NCBI GenBank assembly: GCA_026770025.1
Contig: JAMXDE010000037.1
Span: 434,001 to 498,000, forward strand
DNA length: 64,000 bases
Direction of reading: 5' to 3'
From: Craspedostauros australis
Taxonomy: Eukaryota; Bacillariophyta; Bacillariophyceae; Mastogloiales; Achnanthaceae
The position numbers and the translations under genes were made by a program. Below are positions 11,947 to 21,923 of the stretch, piece after piece. The notes under the pieces are model-generated. The model was not told the origin of the DNA, did no database searches, and saw nothing but the letters and a program-made list of their open reading frames with translations. Positions within the stretch are counted from its first letter, which is position 1; each line of letters opens with the position of its first letter.

Positions 11947-12454
11947 TGGTCACTTCTTTTGGATGATGGATTGGTCGGGTGGTTGGAGACTGCTCTCTCT
12001 CTCTCTCTCTGTGTGTGTCTGTGTCTGTCTGGATCCAGCGTGGAGTATGGCTTGAGTACTGCTGTTGCTATCGCCCTCGCTGCATCTTTCTTTGAAGCAT
12101 CTGTGGGCTGTGTCACTTGCACTTGATGGATCGGATGATGGTGAGAGGAGAAGTCGAATCGTGACACATCATCCCAAAATCGTCATCATTTTCGCGCCCC
12201 CACAATCACGATCGTCATCGCCATCCACGACTCGAACATTGGCACGTTGGCGAGTTCGTGCGGCTTGGTTGGATGAGATTGAATGCAGGCGCAAGAGCAG
12301 GATAGATGAGGAGCACTGCTCCACTCGAGACAATGATGTTATACAATATCAAACAGTGGACAATCAATCTCTATCATTATGGATGACATGCCAACTTCAT
12401 CGCATACAACTTCACAGTCCTGTCTCCACGTGGTGGTGGAGACAAACTATGTGC
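11947..12454. other. Intergenic, 5' of lumen protein and 3' of pseudouridine synthase
   Basis: Holds a (TC)n run near 11994-12010 followed by GTGTGTCTGTGTCTGTCTG, just upstream of the lumen-protein start, probably in its promoter or leader. No gene seen. Confidence 0.5.
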
Positions 12455-13555
12455 TCACTTGCCCTGCTTGATAGCGTCAACTTCTTGCGACGTCAGCGGC
12501 CTCCACTTCCCCAAGGGCAGATCGTCAATTTCGATGACACCGATACGCACGCGCGTGAGATTGACGACGTGCCAACCCAGAATCTCGCGACACATGCGGC
12601 GGATCTGGTGCTTGCGGCCCTCGTGCAACGTCAATCGCAGCAAGCACGGGCCGTTGCGTTCGTAGACGACCCACTTGGCACCGCACGGCAGGAGGGGGCG
12701 CGTATCGCCCGCCAACCAGGCCCCACCGTTGCGCAGGACCGACAAGTTCTTCGTCGGAAACGGCAACGCCTCGATGCCGTGCTCTTCGCGTTCCAACCGC
12801 GATGGTTGGACGGCGGGATCGAGGTCGACGAGGTACTCCTTTTCGATGGCGTGTTCCGTGACGAGCTTCCGGGCGAGGGCGCCGCTCTTGCTGAAGATGA
12901 GAAGGCCGTTGCTGTTGCGATCGAGTCTGCCGCACGGTGCGTAGCCATGGAATGGGCGACGTTTCCATTCCAGTTCGGACGGGTCCCATCGTGCGGGGTC
13001 ATCTGGATCGGCCCAGTGACGATCCGCCGTCAGCAATTTGATCGCCGGTGTGTGGCCATGTTCGGGCTGGCTGCTGACGTATCCGTTGGGTTTGTTCAGC
13101 ACGACAGCCTCCAGGTGGTCCTCCATATCCACACTCATATCCACATTCAAATCCAATTCCTGTTGTTGCTCCTGCTGATCATCGTCAAAGGATGCAGCAG
13201 CGGACCGAGCGACGATTCGGATATCCGCAAATGAGGAGGGGATCTTCTGTCCCAGCACCGCCACCTTGTCATCCACCAACACCCTGCCCTCCTTGATGAG
13301 CGCGTCGGCTTCTCTGCGACTCGCCAGACCCAGTTCGCTCATTCGTTTCGATACCCGCACGCTTTTCTGCTCGTGTTCAAATGACGTTGATGAGGACAAT
13401 GATGCTGAGGACAATGGTGCTGATGTTGATGTTGATGCTGAGGAGGAGAAAGGTCGAAAGGAAAGATGATGATCTGTCGGAACCGCAGCCAAGGTGGGTG
13501 CAAGTCGTTGGCAGAATCGCGCAGATCGGATTGCGCAGCCCATGCCGTTGATCAT
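12455..13555 (-). CDS. Organellar RNA pseudouridine synthase, RsuA/RluB/RluF type
   Basis: 366 residues, single exon. These enzymes isomerise uridine to pseudouridine in rRNA. Domain order: an N-terminal Ser/Arg-rich leader (1-60) that looks like a mitochondrial or plastid targeting peptide; an S4 RNA-binding domain (about 66-112, SKRMSELGLASRREADALI); then the catalytic domain from VVLNKPNGYVSS. Motif II is CGRLDRNSNGLLIFS with catalytic Asp at about D212, and the C-terminal family motif is EGRKHQIRRM. The order S4-catalysis and the GRLDRNSNG signature fit the RsuA family, not RluA. Plastid versus mitochondrial location cannot be decided. The long plus-strand frame across this gene (12065-13234) is a shadow. 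Confidence 0.9.
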   Translation of the reverse strand: MINGMGCAIRSARFCQRLAPTLAAVPTDHHLSFRPFSSSASTSTSAPLSSASLSSSTSFEHEQKSVRVSKRMSELGLASRREADALIKEGRVLVDDKVAVLGQKIPSSFADIRIVARSAAASFDDDQQEQQQELDLNVDMSVDMEDHLEAVVLNKPNGYVSSQPEHGHTPAIKLLTADRHWADPDDPARWDPSELEWKRRPFHGYAPCGRLDRNSNGLLIFSKSGALARKLVTEHAIEKEYLVDLDPAVQPSRLEREEHGIEALPFPTKNLSVLRNGGAWLAGDTRPLLPCGAKWVVYERNGPCLLRLTLHEGRKHQIRRMCREILGWHVVNLTRVRIGVIEIDDLPLGKWRPLTSQEVDAIKQGK

Positions 13556-14392
13556 GTTGCTGGTATCTTCACGATAATTTTGTTGTGAATGTATGTATCG
13601 CTTTCACTTTCACTTTCACTTTCACTTTCACCTCCACAGAAACAGAGAAGCGGACCTGTGATAGGAGATGGCGTCTTCGAGAGAATGAATCGAGCGCAGG
13701 TTTGGTGTGTTCCTGTTCGTGTCGTTTGTGCGTTTGTGGTGGTTGTGGGAGATTGTGGATTTTGGCGCCAAATTGGCTCTGTACGACCGTCGCACGCCTC
13801 AACAGCCAGGTCTGACTACTTTGACTGAATTGCATTCCTTCGTTGTCAAGCAATCACGAGTCAAATGGAACATGGTCATTCTTGGATGACCAAAAGGAGA
13901 AAACGCGAAACGAACAACTTCGACGCAGTACTCTTCGCTGGAATTCCATCGCGATTGACTCGTGTGGACAGATGCACAAAGCTCTGCCTCTGCCTTGATT
14001 CATCCCATCCGATTCCATCCCACCTCAAGGCAGCGCATGCCAGAGCATACCGAAGCAAAAACAAGACGAAGACAAGCGATTCTGTAGCTCGTACGCACAA
14101 TAGGTCCATCTGAGAGGCCAAGAGGAGGTGCTAGTGCCGGCTGCCATCCCTTGCATTTGACGCAAGACGAGTCGCAGCATTGCAGACAGCGGAGGAGTCT
14201 CCGATGCTTGCAAAGGCCGGTGAATGCAACAGCTGCAGCGACTGCCCCGCTTCCCGTCATCCATCAACTCCAGGTCTTTCCGCATTGCATCCGCGGCCAC
14301 AGGCACGAGCACGAGCGCAGGCAAGAGCACCTCGAAGAGTGGAGGTCGAAGGACGTGTGAGGCTCACGCGAGGGGAAGCCGAAGAGGAAGCC
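13556..14392. other. Divergent intergenic region with a CTTTCA repeat
   Basis: Sits between the heads of the pseudouridine synthase (minus) and the sulfhydryl oxidase (plus), so it should contain both promoters. Five perfect CTTTCA units lie at 13601-13630, about 45 bases upstream of the synthase start. Confidence 0.55.
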
Positions 14393-16111
14393 ATGCGGCA
14401 CAGACTGCGCAGCCAGATGCAGTCCTGGGGCTTCCCCTTCCTCATCTTCCTCGTGCTCATCTTCTGCGTGCTGGTCGGCATTGTGGTTGCGGCGGAGAGC
14501 GATCCCGCAGGGCAGTTCTTCTATGCGGACAACCCCGACGCCAACGTCGTCATTCATGACTACGTCGCCAGCGCGTATCCGCTGCACAAGAACGATGACA
14601 CGAAGGATCGGCATCCCGACTTCCTCTTCTCCAAGTCGTATCCCAACCCCCGCGTCGTGGAGTTCTACGCGCACTGGTGTCCGCACTGCAAGCACTTCCG
14701 CAAGCGGTACACGGAGGTGGCCGCCACGATGAAGGCCAAGTACGGCGACATGAACATCGAGTTCTGGGCCATCTCCTGCGTGCCCAACGCGTTCATCTGC
14801 CGCGACTTCGACATCCACTCCTATCCCAACATCCGTGTCCTGCCGGCGCATTCGGCCAATTCATCCAAGATCGAGCATTTCAATCTGCATCCCTTCCAGA
14901 TCTTTCGCATGGCCAACATCGAGGTTGCCGCAGAGTCGCAGGATGACACCGACGTGTTGAGCATCCATGCGGACAGCGCGGCGGACAGCGACCAGGCGTA
15001 CTACCTGTCCAAGACGAAGCAGCAGATCTACCAGGATGCGTTGCTGTCCTTCCGCTTCCTGTGCCAGACTTCCGTCTTCACGACGTCCGACAACAAGCTC
15101 TCGCCGGACGCCAAGCTTGCCTTCAACAAGTTCGTGCGCCATCTGCAGAAGGTGCTGCCGCCGACCATGACCGATGACTTCCATTCCATCCTGGCCAAAA
15201 TCATCGAGCATGCCAAGGCGTTGTCGGAAGACACGTTGATGGACATCGTCGGCACCGAGGTCGTCACGGACGACGCCTGGAGCCCGGCCTGCCGACACCA
15301 CGACTCCCCCTTCACGTGCGGTCTGTGGCATCTCTTCCACATGTACTCCATCGGCTACGCCGAATACAACGCCGTCGCGCTGTCCGACGACACGAAGCTC
15401 GAGGCCGGCGAATGCGCGCAAGTCATGCGCGATTTCATCGTGCACTTCTTCAACTGCGAGGACTGCCGGCAACATTTCGCCAACGATTACGACGCGTGCA
15501 AGTACGGGCGATGCGAGCGGCATGGCGACGATCGCGAGTTTGCGCTGTGGTTGTTTGAATTTCATAATGGCGTCAATCGGCGGCTGCATCACGGCGTCGT
15601 GTTTCCGTCGACGTGGATGTGTGCGATGTGTTGGAAGGACGAGGCAGAATATGATCCCGATATCGTGTACAAGTATCTGCGTCTCATGTACTGGCCCAGC
15701 GATGAGAAAGCCAGGCAGTATAGGCAGGATGTGTTGAGCGGGCAGCACGTGCAGCGAGCAGAAGAAGAGCAGGAAGAGGTTCAACCTCTTGCGCCGATAG
15801 AACCCAACATGCAACAACGAGAAGAAGAAGAAGAGCAACATGTGCAAGAGCAACCAAGCCCTGATGTTGTCGCAGCAACGCCGCCCGTCATACAACGTCA
15901 CCTGCGACGTCCCGAGGTGCCCGCCGGCGTATCAACCTCCGCGCAGTATCCACATGGACGGCAGGATATTCTGCATGGGCACGTGCTGGATTACATGCCG
16001 TTGTCCATGTCGGGATCCATGCTGATGCTCGTGGCCGGTGTCGGCGTCTACTATGGATACTCCTCCAAGCAGCGTTGGCGATGGAAGATGAGCGCCAAAG
16101 TCAAAGATTAG
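14393..16111 (+). CDS. QSOX-type sulfhydryl oxidase (thioredoxin + Erv/ALR domains)
   Basis: 572 residues from the ATG at 14393, chosen because it starts a signal anchor (hydrophobic residues about 12-35); the frame is open upstream but that part looks non-coding. Quiescin sulfhydryl oxidases make disulfides in secretory proteins and pass electrons to O2. A thioredoxin domain carries WCPHC (W95, C96, C99) in VVEFYAHWCPHCKHF. The Erv/ALR FAD domain follows: LWHLFHMYSIGYAEYN, the redox pair NCEDC (C355, C358) in FFNCEDCRQHFANDY, LWLFEFHNGVNRRL for FAD binding, and a CAMC pair. After a Glu/Gln-rich linker, a hydrophobic segment (about 537-560) should anchor the protein in the ER/Golgi membrane with both domains lumenal. 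The single thioredoxin domain is as in plant and protist QSOX. AATAAA at 16118-16123, 6 bases after the stop, may be the poly(A) signal. Confidence 0.92.
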   Translation: MRHRLRSQMQSWGFPFLIFLVLIFCVLVGIVVAAESDPAGQFFYADNPDANVVIHDYVASAYPLHKNDDTKDRHPDFLFSKSYPNPRVVEFYAHWCPHCKHFRKRYTEVAATMKAKYGDMNIEFWAISCVPNAFICRDFDIHSYPNIRVLPAHSANSSKIEHFNLHPFQIFRMANIEVAAESQDDTDVLSIHADSAADSDQAYYLSKTKQQIYQDALLSFRFLCQTSVFTTSDNKLSPDAKLAFNKFVRHLQKVLPPTMTDDFHSILAKIIEHAKALSEDTLMDIVGTEVVTDDAWSPACRHHDSPFTCGLWHLFHMYSIGYAEYNAVALSDDTKLEAGECAQVMRDFIVHFFNCEDCRQHFANDYDACKYGRCERHGDDREFALWLFEFHNGVNRRLHHGVVFPSTWMCAMCWKDEAEYDPDIVYKYLRLMYWPSDEKARQYRQDVLSGQHVQRAEEEQEEVQPLAPIEPNMQQREEEEEQHVQEQPSPDVVAATPPVIQRHLRRPEVPAGVSTSAQYPHGRQDILHGHVLDYMPLSMSGSMLMLVAGVGVYYGYSSKQRWRWKMSAKVKD

Positions 16112-16462
16112 AAGTAAAATAAATAGAATATCTTTGTGTTGTTACGTCTCTCTCCCTAGACAGAGAGAATACTGTTCTATTTGTGTATGGCGTACCATGG
16201 CTTACCATGATTGTGATTGGCACTTGATTCTAAATGTGCGTGTTTGTGTCTGTTTGTCTGTCTGTTTGTTTGTGCGTGTGATTGCCATGTGATGTGATGT
16301 GGTGGAAGCATGCATACATGCATGTATGCCTGTGTCTGCATGTTGGTTTCATTCCCTGCCCAACAAGCAGATGTGAGCACGTCCTCCACCATGGTCTCTG
16401 GTTGCAAAAAGTCGCTTGTGGGAGCAACAATCTCTCAATGGGTGATGCAATACATGATGTCT
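16112..16462. other. Convergent intergenic region
   Basis: Lies between the 3' ends of the sulfhydryl oxidase and the DUF2141 gene. It contains an imperfect TGTC/TGTT microsatellite at about 16243-16275 and ATGCATACATGCATG-type sequence near 16311-16326. No gene seen. Confidence 0.5.
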
Positions 16463-16963
16463 CTAACCGCGATGGATGTGGTTCATCTCCATGGCCTTGA
16501 TCTTGGTGCCCTTCTTACTGTCGTGCACGAACTTGGCGGTTTCCCACTTGGGACCGCCCATGGGTCCGCCCTTGACGTTGTTGGAGATACAGATATCCTC
16601 GGTGGGGATGCCGATGAAGTTGGAATTGAGCTTGGCGTTGTCGGACAGATCGTGGAAGACGAAGGCGGCGTACTCTCCGTGCGGCACATCATCGAAGGTG
16701 ACGTCGACGGCGGCGGACTTGACATCGACCTTGGTGTGGAACTTGGCCTCGGACATGTCGGACAGAGTCACGCGGTCGGCCTTGTTGGTGGCGCCATCGC
16801 GATCGAAGATGCCCACGTAGAGCTTGCCCTGATTCAAGTTGCGGAGGTTGTGGACGTTGATGTGGACCTTGCCGGTCTGCAGGTCCTCTGCTCTCACGAT
16901 GGATGCCAGTGCGGAGGCGGAGACGATCAGGAAGTTGAAGAGGAACAGTGCGAAAGGCTTCAT
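16463..16963 (-). CDS. Secreted DUF2141-family protein
   Basis: 166 residues with an N-terminal signal peptide (MKPFALFLFNFLIVSASALAS, likely cut near residue 20-25). The rest matches the DUF2141 family: LYVGIFDRDG, an alternating beta pattern, VPHGEYAAFVFHD, DNAKLNSNFIGIPTEDICISNN and a Gly/Pro loop before WETAKFVHD. The family is small, secreted and beta-rich; its role is unknown. Length is normal. Single exon. Four tandem AT-rich 10-mers stand directly upstream of the start codon. Confidence 0.82.
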   Translation of the reverse strand: MKPFALFLFNFLIVSASALASIVRAEDLQTGKVHINVHNLRNLNQGKLYVGIFDRDGATNKADRVTLSDMSEAKFHTKVDVKSAAVDVTFDDVPHGEYAAFVFHDLSDNAKLNSNFIGIPTEDICISNNVKGGPMGGPKWETAKFVHDSKKGTKIKAMEMNHIHRG

Positions 16964-16970
16964 TGTGTAT

Positions 16971-17010
16971 TCAGTATAATGTAATATAACGTAATATAAT
17001 GTGATATAAT
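16971..17010. repeat. Four tandem AT-rich 10-base units upstream of DUF2141
   Basis: Units on the plus strand are TCAGTATAAT, GTAATATAAC, GTAATATAAT and GTGATATAAT. The array begins 8 bases before the start codon of the minus-strand DUF2141 gene, so it is in the leader or core promoter. Confidence 0.7.
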
Positions 17011-18450
17011 GGATGGATTGGTTGTGATTTATGAGGATGTGAAGATTGTGAAGAGTGTGTGTCTTTGGTTGTGTCTTTGGTTGCGTCTTTGGTTGCTTGG
17101 GTGTTTGGATTTATGACCAGACGATGTTGTTGAGCAACAGTCTCCTCTCTCTGCGTTGCGCTTCCGCCGCTCTTTTCGTTCTTTGTTTGGACCTGCATGG
17201 TGGGTGCGTGTGGGTGCATGTGAGTGCGTGTGAGTGCGTGAGTGTCTGAAGGAACTCTGTTGTGCATGAAGCGTTTGCGCTGTTCTGTTGCGCGTTTGTG
17301 TGGAGTCATCATTCGTGATGTGAATGACCAGCGATGACACAGCCAATAAAACTATGCCACGACAGCACCAACAACTCAGAGCTCTTTTCGCTAACCAGTT
17401 ACCATGTGATCGAAGACTGTCTGTACCGTGTTGGCAGAAATTCGGACTCAACATCACATGTCTGCGAGAGTATTGGAACCTGGTGTGAATGTAGATGTAG
17501 AGTAGTGCCCTGCCCACATCATGAATGAGGTAGTCGGAGGGAATGTGTGCGCATGTGCGCGTATGTGCGTGAGAGAGAGAGAGAGAGTTGACGCCGCATC
17601 AAAGAAGAAAAACAACTGGAAAGAGATGCAGATTTCATCGAGCGAAGCAATCAAGAAGTCATCCACCATGCAGCCCTGCATTCCAATGCAAGAGCACTGT
17701 CATGTCCTCCACTCTACTCTTTCTTATCATCTCATCTGATCTCGTATAGTACATTGCATCACAGCCTTGTCAAGGCGCGTCGGAGCATCAGGAAAAGTCC
17801 AAAGCTATCCATCTCGTCCAAAATCAGGACTTCCTGAGTGGGAGAAATGAAAAAGGTATCGGTGAGTCAAGTGTGATTTTCATTCACGATTGGTCGTTCA
17901 TCGCTGCCTTCCTCTAGCTTCGATCATTGCATCTACCAACACGAACATGGATCTTGGTTCAATGGACGAGAACAGCGGAAATCGCAGATAATATACAATT
18001 GCCGCAGCTTCTTCTCCACGCTGCAAAAAAGCGAACAACACAGCAAAAAACACGACACACGACGGCTCGTGCAAGACCACGGCAGTTTGCACACGACACA
18101 ACACGATGTAACACGACACGCTGCGACCGTGGCGAAACAACAGCTGCCAAAACAAGACGAACGCTTTTGCGCAACACAACGCAACACCACACAACACGAT
18201 GCAACACAACACAGTTAGCCTTCACACGCTCCAACACGCGAACACCTGAGTTTTTGCCTTCCAATCCAGACCACCACACACAACCAACACACAAAACTCA
18301 CCGCAACACACCCACGGCAATTGCGGAAAGAGTCATCATCGACGTCCCCAACCGACACGGACACAAAGACATCCTCCTCCTCCACACAAACACCAACACC
18401 ACCATCATCACCAACTCAGCTGCAACAGCAACGACATCAACGACAGCACA
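17011..18450. other. Intergenic, with CA-rich leader of the cold-shock gene
   Basis: Between divergently transcribed DUF2141 and cold-shock genes. Three GTGTCTTTGGTT-like 12-mers lie at about 17059-17100, TGGGTGCATGTGAGTGCG-type repeats near 17210-17245, and a (GA)n run at 17573-17588. From about 18000 to 18450 the plus strand is poor in G and T and full of CAACA/ACACGAC words, as expected of an unstructured 5' leader. No gene seen. Confidence 0.55.
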
Positions 18451-20317
18451 ATGACGGACGCAAAGTACGAAGGAACGGTCAAGTGGTTTTCCACCAAGTC
18501 CGGCTACGGCTTCATCGCGCCAACCAGCGACAACGCCCCGACCAAGGAGGATATCTTTGTCCACGCCACCGCCATTGTCACTGAATCCGATTACCCCAAC
18601 CTTGTGAGTGTTGGAATTTTGCGGTCGGTGAAACTATCTCAGTACCACGTGCACTTCCTACCACGACGAACGATCGTCGTCGGCTCCGTCCTTCATCTCG
18701 GATTCCGTATCTTTCCACACACACACGTGCCAAAATGCTGAGCAGAACCACGCCGTTCACTTTTTCAAAGGCGCGCTGGTGGCGATGATGATGATGATGA
18801 TGAGCACGATGACGGGAGCGGGGCTCGTCGTGGTTGTCTATTGCCTGCTTGACCGATTCATCGATTGATTCATTGATTGACCCAAGTTGGACTGAGAGAG
18901 GTCGAGATGCACTGTCTCTTCATCGTCAACTTGGCAAAAGTCATAAACTGACCTCAATGCTTTTCTCACGTCATTTGCTCAACGATGGTATTGTACCATG
19001 CTCTCCTTGTGACACCGCGACAACCGCTGCACTTGTCGCCATTGGGGTGTGGATGAATGGCCCATATTACTCCATGCCACTCTGCATGCCTGCAATTACA
19101 GAAAGAGGGATTCCAGGCCTCGTTCCTGACCTACCTGGATGAGAATGGCAAGCTGAAGGCCAAGGATGTCACCTCGTCGGATGGCAGCCCGTGCCCGCAC
19201 GTTCCACGCTACTCCAACCGCAAATCCGGCAACCGCAAAAAGGGCGGCAAGGGAGCCGAGGATGGCGAGGAGCAGGACGCCGAGGATGGTGCCGAAGGCG
19301 GCGATGGCACCCAGAACCCAAGAGGCAAGCGAAACAAGCCACGCCGTCAGAAGAAGGATGGCGAGGAAGGTGACGCCGAAGGAAATGGCGAAGGCGACGA
19401 TGAGGGCAAGCCACGAGCCCCGAAGAAGCCGGTGGAGCCCAGCTGGTTTGCGACCCTCGAGGCGTCCGTGCAGGAGTCCATGACATCCCGTGACATCAAG
19501 GTCATGAACGGAAGCTGCTTTCTCGCAGTCGGCGACTCGGCCTTTGTCAAGCTGGGAACAAAGGGATACGCCGCGATGGCCCATTCCTCGGGCGTGCTGG
19601 CGGAAGGAACCTACACCACCGCGCCGGACGGATCCGTCACCATGGAATGGCCAAAGATCATCAAGGCAGACGGCGCCGAATGGTCGGCCACAACCGTGGA
19701 GGCCGTTGGCGATGCGGCAATTGTGGAATTGAAATTGACGGATGGTACGTATTGCGAGGATGCACTTGATGCGTGTGCGAGATGGAATTATGACAATCAT
19801 GGCACACACAAACGTGTTATTGATTGCTTGGTCGCTTGGGTTGCTGGTTGCGTGCAATCGTTGCCATGTATACAAATAGATGGGATGCGTCCATGTATCA
19901 CTGTCGAACCAACACTCATCAATTCTGTTTGTCCACCCGTCTGCCGCATGCCTGGCTTTGTGTCTTCATCACACTCCACCGCACCAAACAAAAATCGCAT
20001 TGCCACCGGTGCTGTGCTGTGTGGCCTCACCAACAACATCAACAATGGCAACGCCAACAACAGAATCCCTGAAATCGACAACCAGGGAGGATACCACGGA
20101 GAAGCTGTGGGGCGAGGGCAAGAACGACCCAATGGACGTGATGGAGGCCAACGAATTCCTCTCCAAGAGAATCGTCTTCTTCGACACCAGAAACCGGCGC
20201 CGCGGGGGCAACCGCAAGTACAACCGAAAACGCGGCCCAAACAATAAGAGCGGAGGCGATGGCGCAGGTCCCGCGCCAGAGGCACCAGCTTCAGCCCCAT
20301 CAGCCCCACAAGAGTAA
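18451..20317 (+). CDS. Cold-shock-domain nucleic-acid-binding protein, three exons
   Basis: Exons 18451-18603, 19102-19744 and 20064-20317; introns 498 and 319 bases with GTGAGT/ACAG and GTACGT/ACAG ends. Frames join cleanly (…PNL|KEGF… and …LTD|ESLK…), giving 349 residues. The N-terminal 70 residues are a cold-shock domain: KWFSTKSGYGFIAP carries the RNP1-like motif and DIFVHATAI the RNP2-like motif. It binds single-stranded RNA or DNA, so a role in mRNA stability or translation is likely. A charged linker follows with Lys/Arg-Gly and acidic blocks (KRNKPRRQKK, EDGEEQDAEDG). A globular part of about 130 residues (PSWFATLEASVQ…) is unfamiliar. An Arg/Gly/Asn-rich tail (RNRRRGGNRKYNRKRG) should bind RNA. 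A long CA-rich leader precedes the start. Confidence 0.88.
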
Positions 20318-20936
20318 AACGCATCCGTCTCGAGTTAAACATCGGCACATTGGGAACATAATCGTATCTTAGAGTTGACTGCGCACACACACTTGCAAAA
20401 TACTCTCTCTAGTTTTTGGCGTGTTGTTGAACCGTGCTGTATTGGCTCATACTTCTCCGCTGAAGCAGTGCGAGAGTGCAATCCTATTCGAACAGTTCGT
20501 TGTCTCCGGCCCACGCTGAAATGATGATCATCTTCGTGATGAAACTGATGATGCTCACGAAATGAAAGCTACTGTCAGCAACAGGCGTGGACGAATGAGC
20601 AAGGCAGTCCTCGTAGATACGCGAAAGCAGCATGAAGAACAAGTCGTTCTCCGCGGCAAGAGTGATAATGATGATGGCTGCGATGATGAATGCAGCGTTA
20701 TGCTCGTAGACAAACAGCTATGCTTCGAAAATTACATTCAGACATGGCAGAAGTAGACATCCCAGCAGTAGAGCATGGTAGAGTACGATTATACTCTATT
20801 GTTTCATCGCGATTGCATGGTATTGGATCATACACAGATGGGGCAACATGGATGGGGCACCAAGGGATTGGATCGAAGAGGACCCTTGACGCCTTCCAAT
20901 CATGACGCGATCCTCCTCATGGCTGCCGTATGTCTC
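20318..20936. other. Convergent intergenic region
   Basis: Lies between the 3' ends of the cold-shock gene and the NDUFB4-like gene. It has several ATGATGATC/TGATGATG words near 20520-20565 and 20670-20690. No gene seen. Confidence 0.5.
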
Positions 20937-21158
20937 TTACACGCAATCCTTGTATCGTCGATCTCCCTTGCTTTGGAATTCGGCGCGCGTGAGGCTGTAG
21001 AATCCGTACGGAATGGCGATGGTGTACAGGATGATGCGCGCGACCTTGCCGGGACGTGCCGTGAAGGACTTCTCCGTGATTTCTCGTCGGCCGTTCCATT
21101 CCTCGATGAATTTGTTCTTGTTGACCTTGTACGATGGTGGGATGGGTCCGCCGGCCAT
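20937..21158 (-). CDS. NADH dehydrogenase (complex I) NDUFB4-like subunit
   Basis: 73 residues from the ATG at 21158. After MAGGPIPPSYKV comes NKNKFIEEWNGRRE, which closely resembles the conserved NKNKFIEDW start of plant NDUFB4 subunits. One hydrophobic segment (about residues 45-62, VARIILYTIAIPYGFYSL) is the single transmembrane helix, and the short tail is charged. The protein would sit in the membrane arm of mitochondrial complex I. The frame stays open upstream, but that part has no similarity and includes Lys-poor low-complexity sequence, so I take the inner start. A 5' UTR intron is possible. Confidence 0.75.
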   Translation of the reverse strand: MAGGPIPPSYKVNKNKFIEEWNGRREITEKSFTARPGKVARIILYTIAIPYGFYSLTRAEFQSKGDRRYKDCV

Positions 21159-21923
21159 TGTGCGGCTGTGTATGGATGTGCATGTATCATGCGCATGGAC
21201 ATTTGTGCATACAGTGTGGATAGATGATTCGTTGCGACAGTTGCGGATGGAGTGAGTGATGGCGTACCTTGGAGATGCAATCCGAAGCAGGAAGACAAGC
21301 AAGAAGGTCTTCAGGAAGGCAAGCAAGAAGGCAAGCAAGACATCATCAACTGACAAGCACGAAGAAGCAACAGCAATCACAATGGCATAACGTACCGTTG
21401 GGCCTGACGAGCCCCCGCCATGAGAGGGCGGTTCATTGCGGAAAAGAGGGACATGGTGATCAAACAAAAAGTAGGGCAAGCAATCACCGTCTTTCGTGTT
21501 GTTTGCGCAGATGCGATCGCTGTTGTTGGTTGTTCCGATCTGCGCTTTTCAAGGCAACAACACCTGCTGAAACACGAGCTCGGCTGGACAGCGGCAGGTC
21601 CGTCATCGCCGCCGCCATGGTCGATTCCGTTTTCGTTGATTTGCTGTTTGTTGGCTTCGAATGGACCTCGCGTGGAGCTCGTGGTCGAATGATTCAAAAT
21701 TGTAGTGACTGTCTTGTTTCGATTCATGTAGACTCAGCGACTTGGACAATTGCGGTGCTTGCACTTGTGCGTGCAGGTAGCTGCACCAATCCATTGTGCT
21801 TACATAAAGAACTGTATCATATAATACGTATTATACCAATGCCATGATACTACTCATAATCGTATCTCATACTTGTATCGCACGACACTTATTTCTTGTT
21901 GTATAACATTGTATTAGATGTCC
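21159..21923. other. Intergenic region
   Basis: Contains short GAAGGCAAGCAAGAAGGCAA-type repeats at about 21295-21340 and AT-rich ATCATATAATACGTATTATA near 21808-21830, a near-palindrome. No gene seen on either strand. Confidence 0.5.

Noticed and set aside
12065-13234. 389-codon plus-strand frame
   Set aside because: Antisense shadow of the pseudouridine synthase, which has the S4 domain and catalytic motif.
14861-15901. 346-codon minus-strand frame
   Set aside because: Antisense shadow of the sulfhydryl oxidase.
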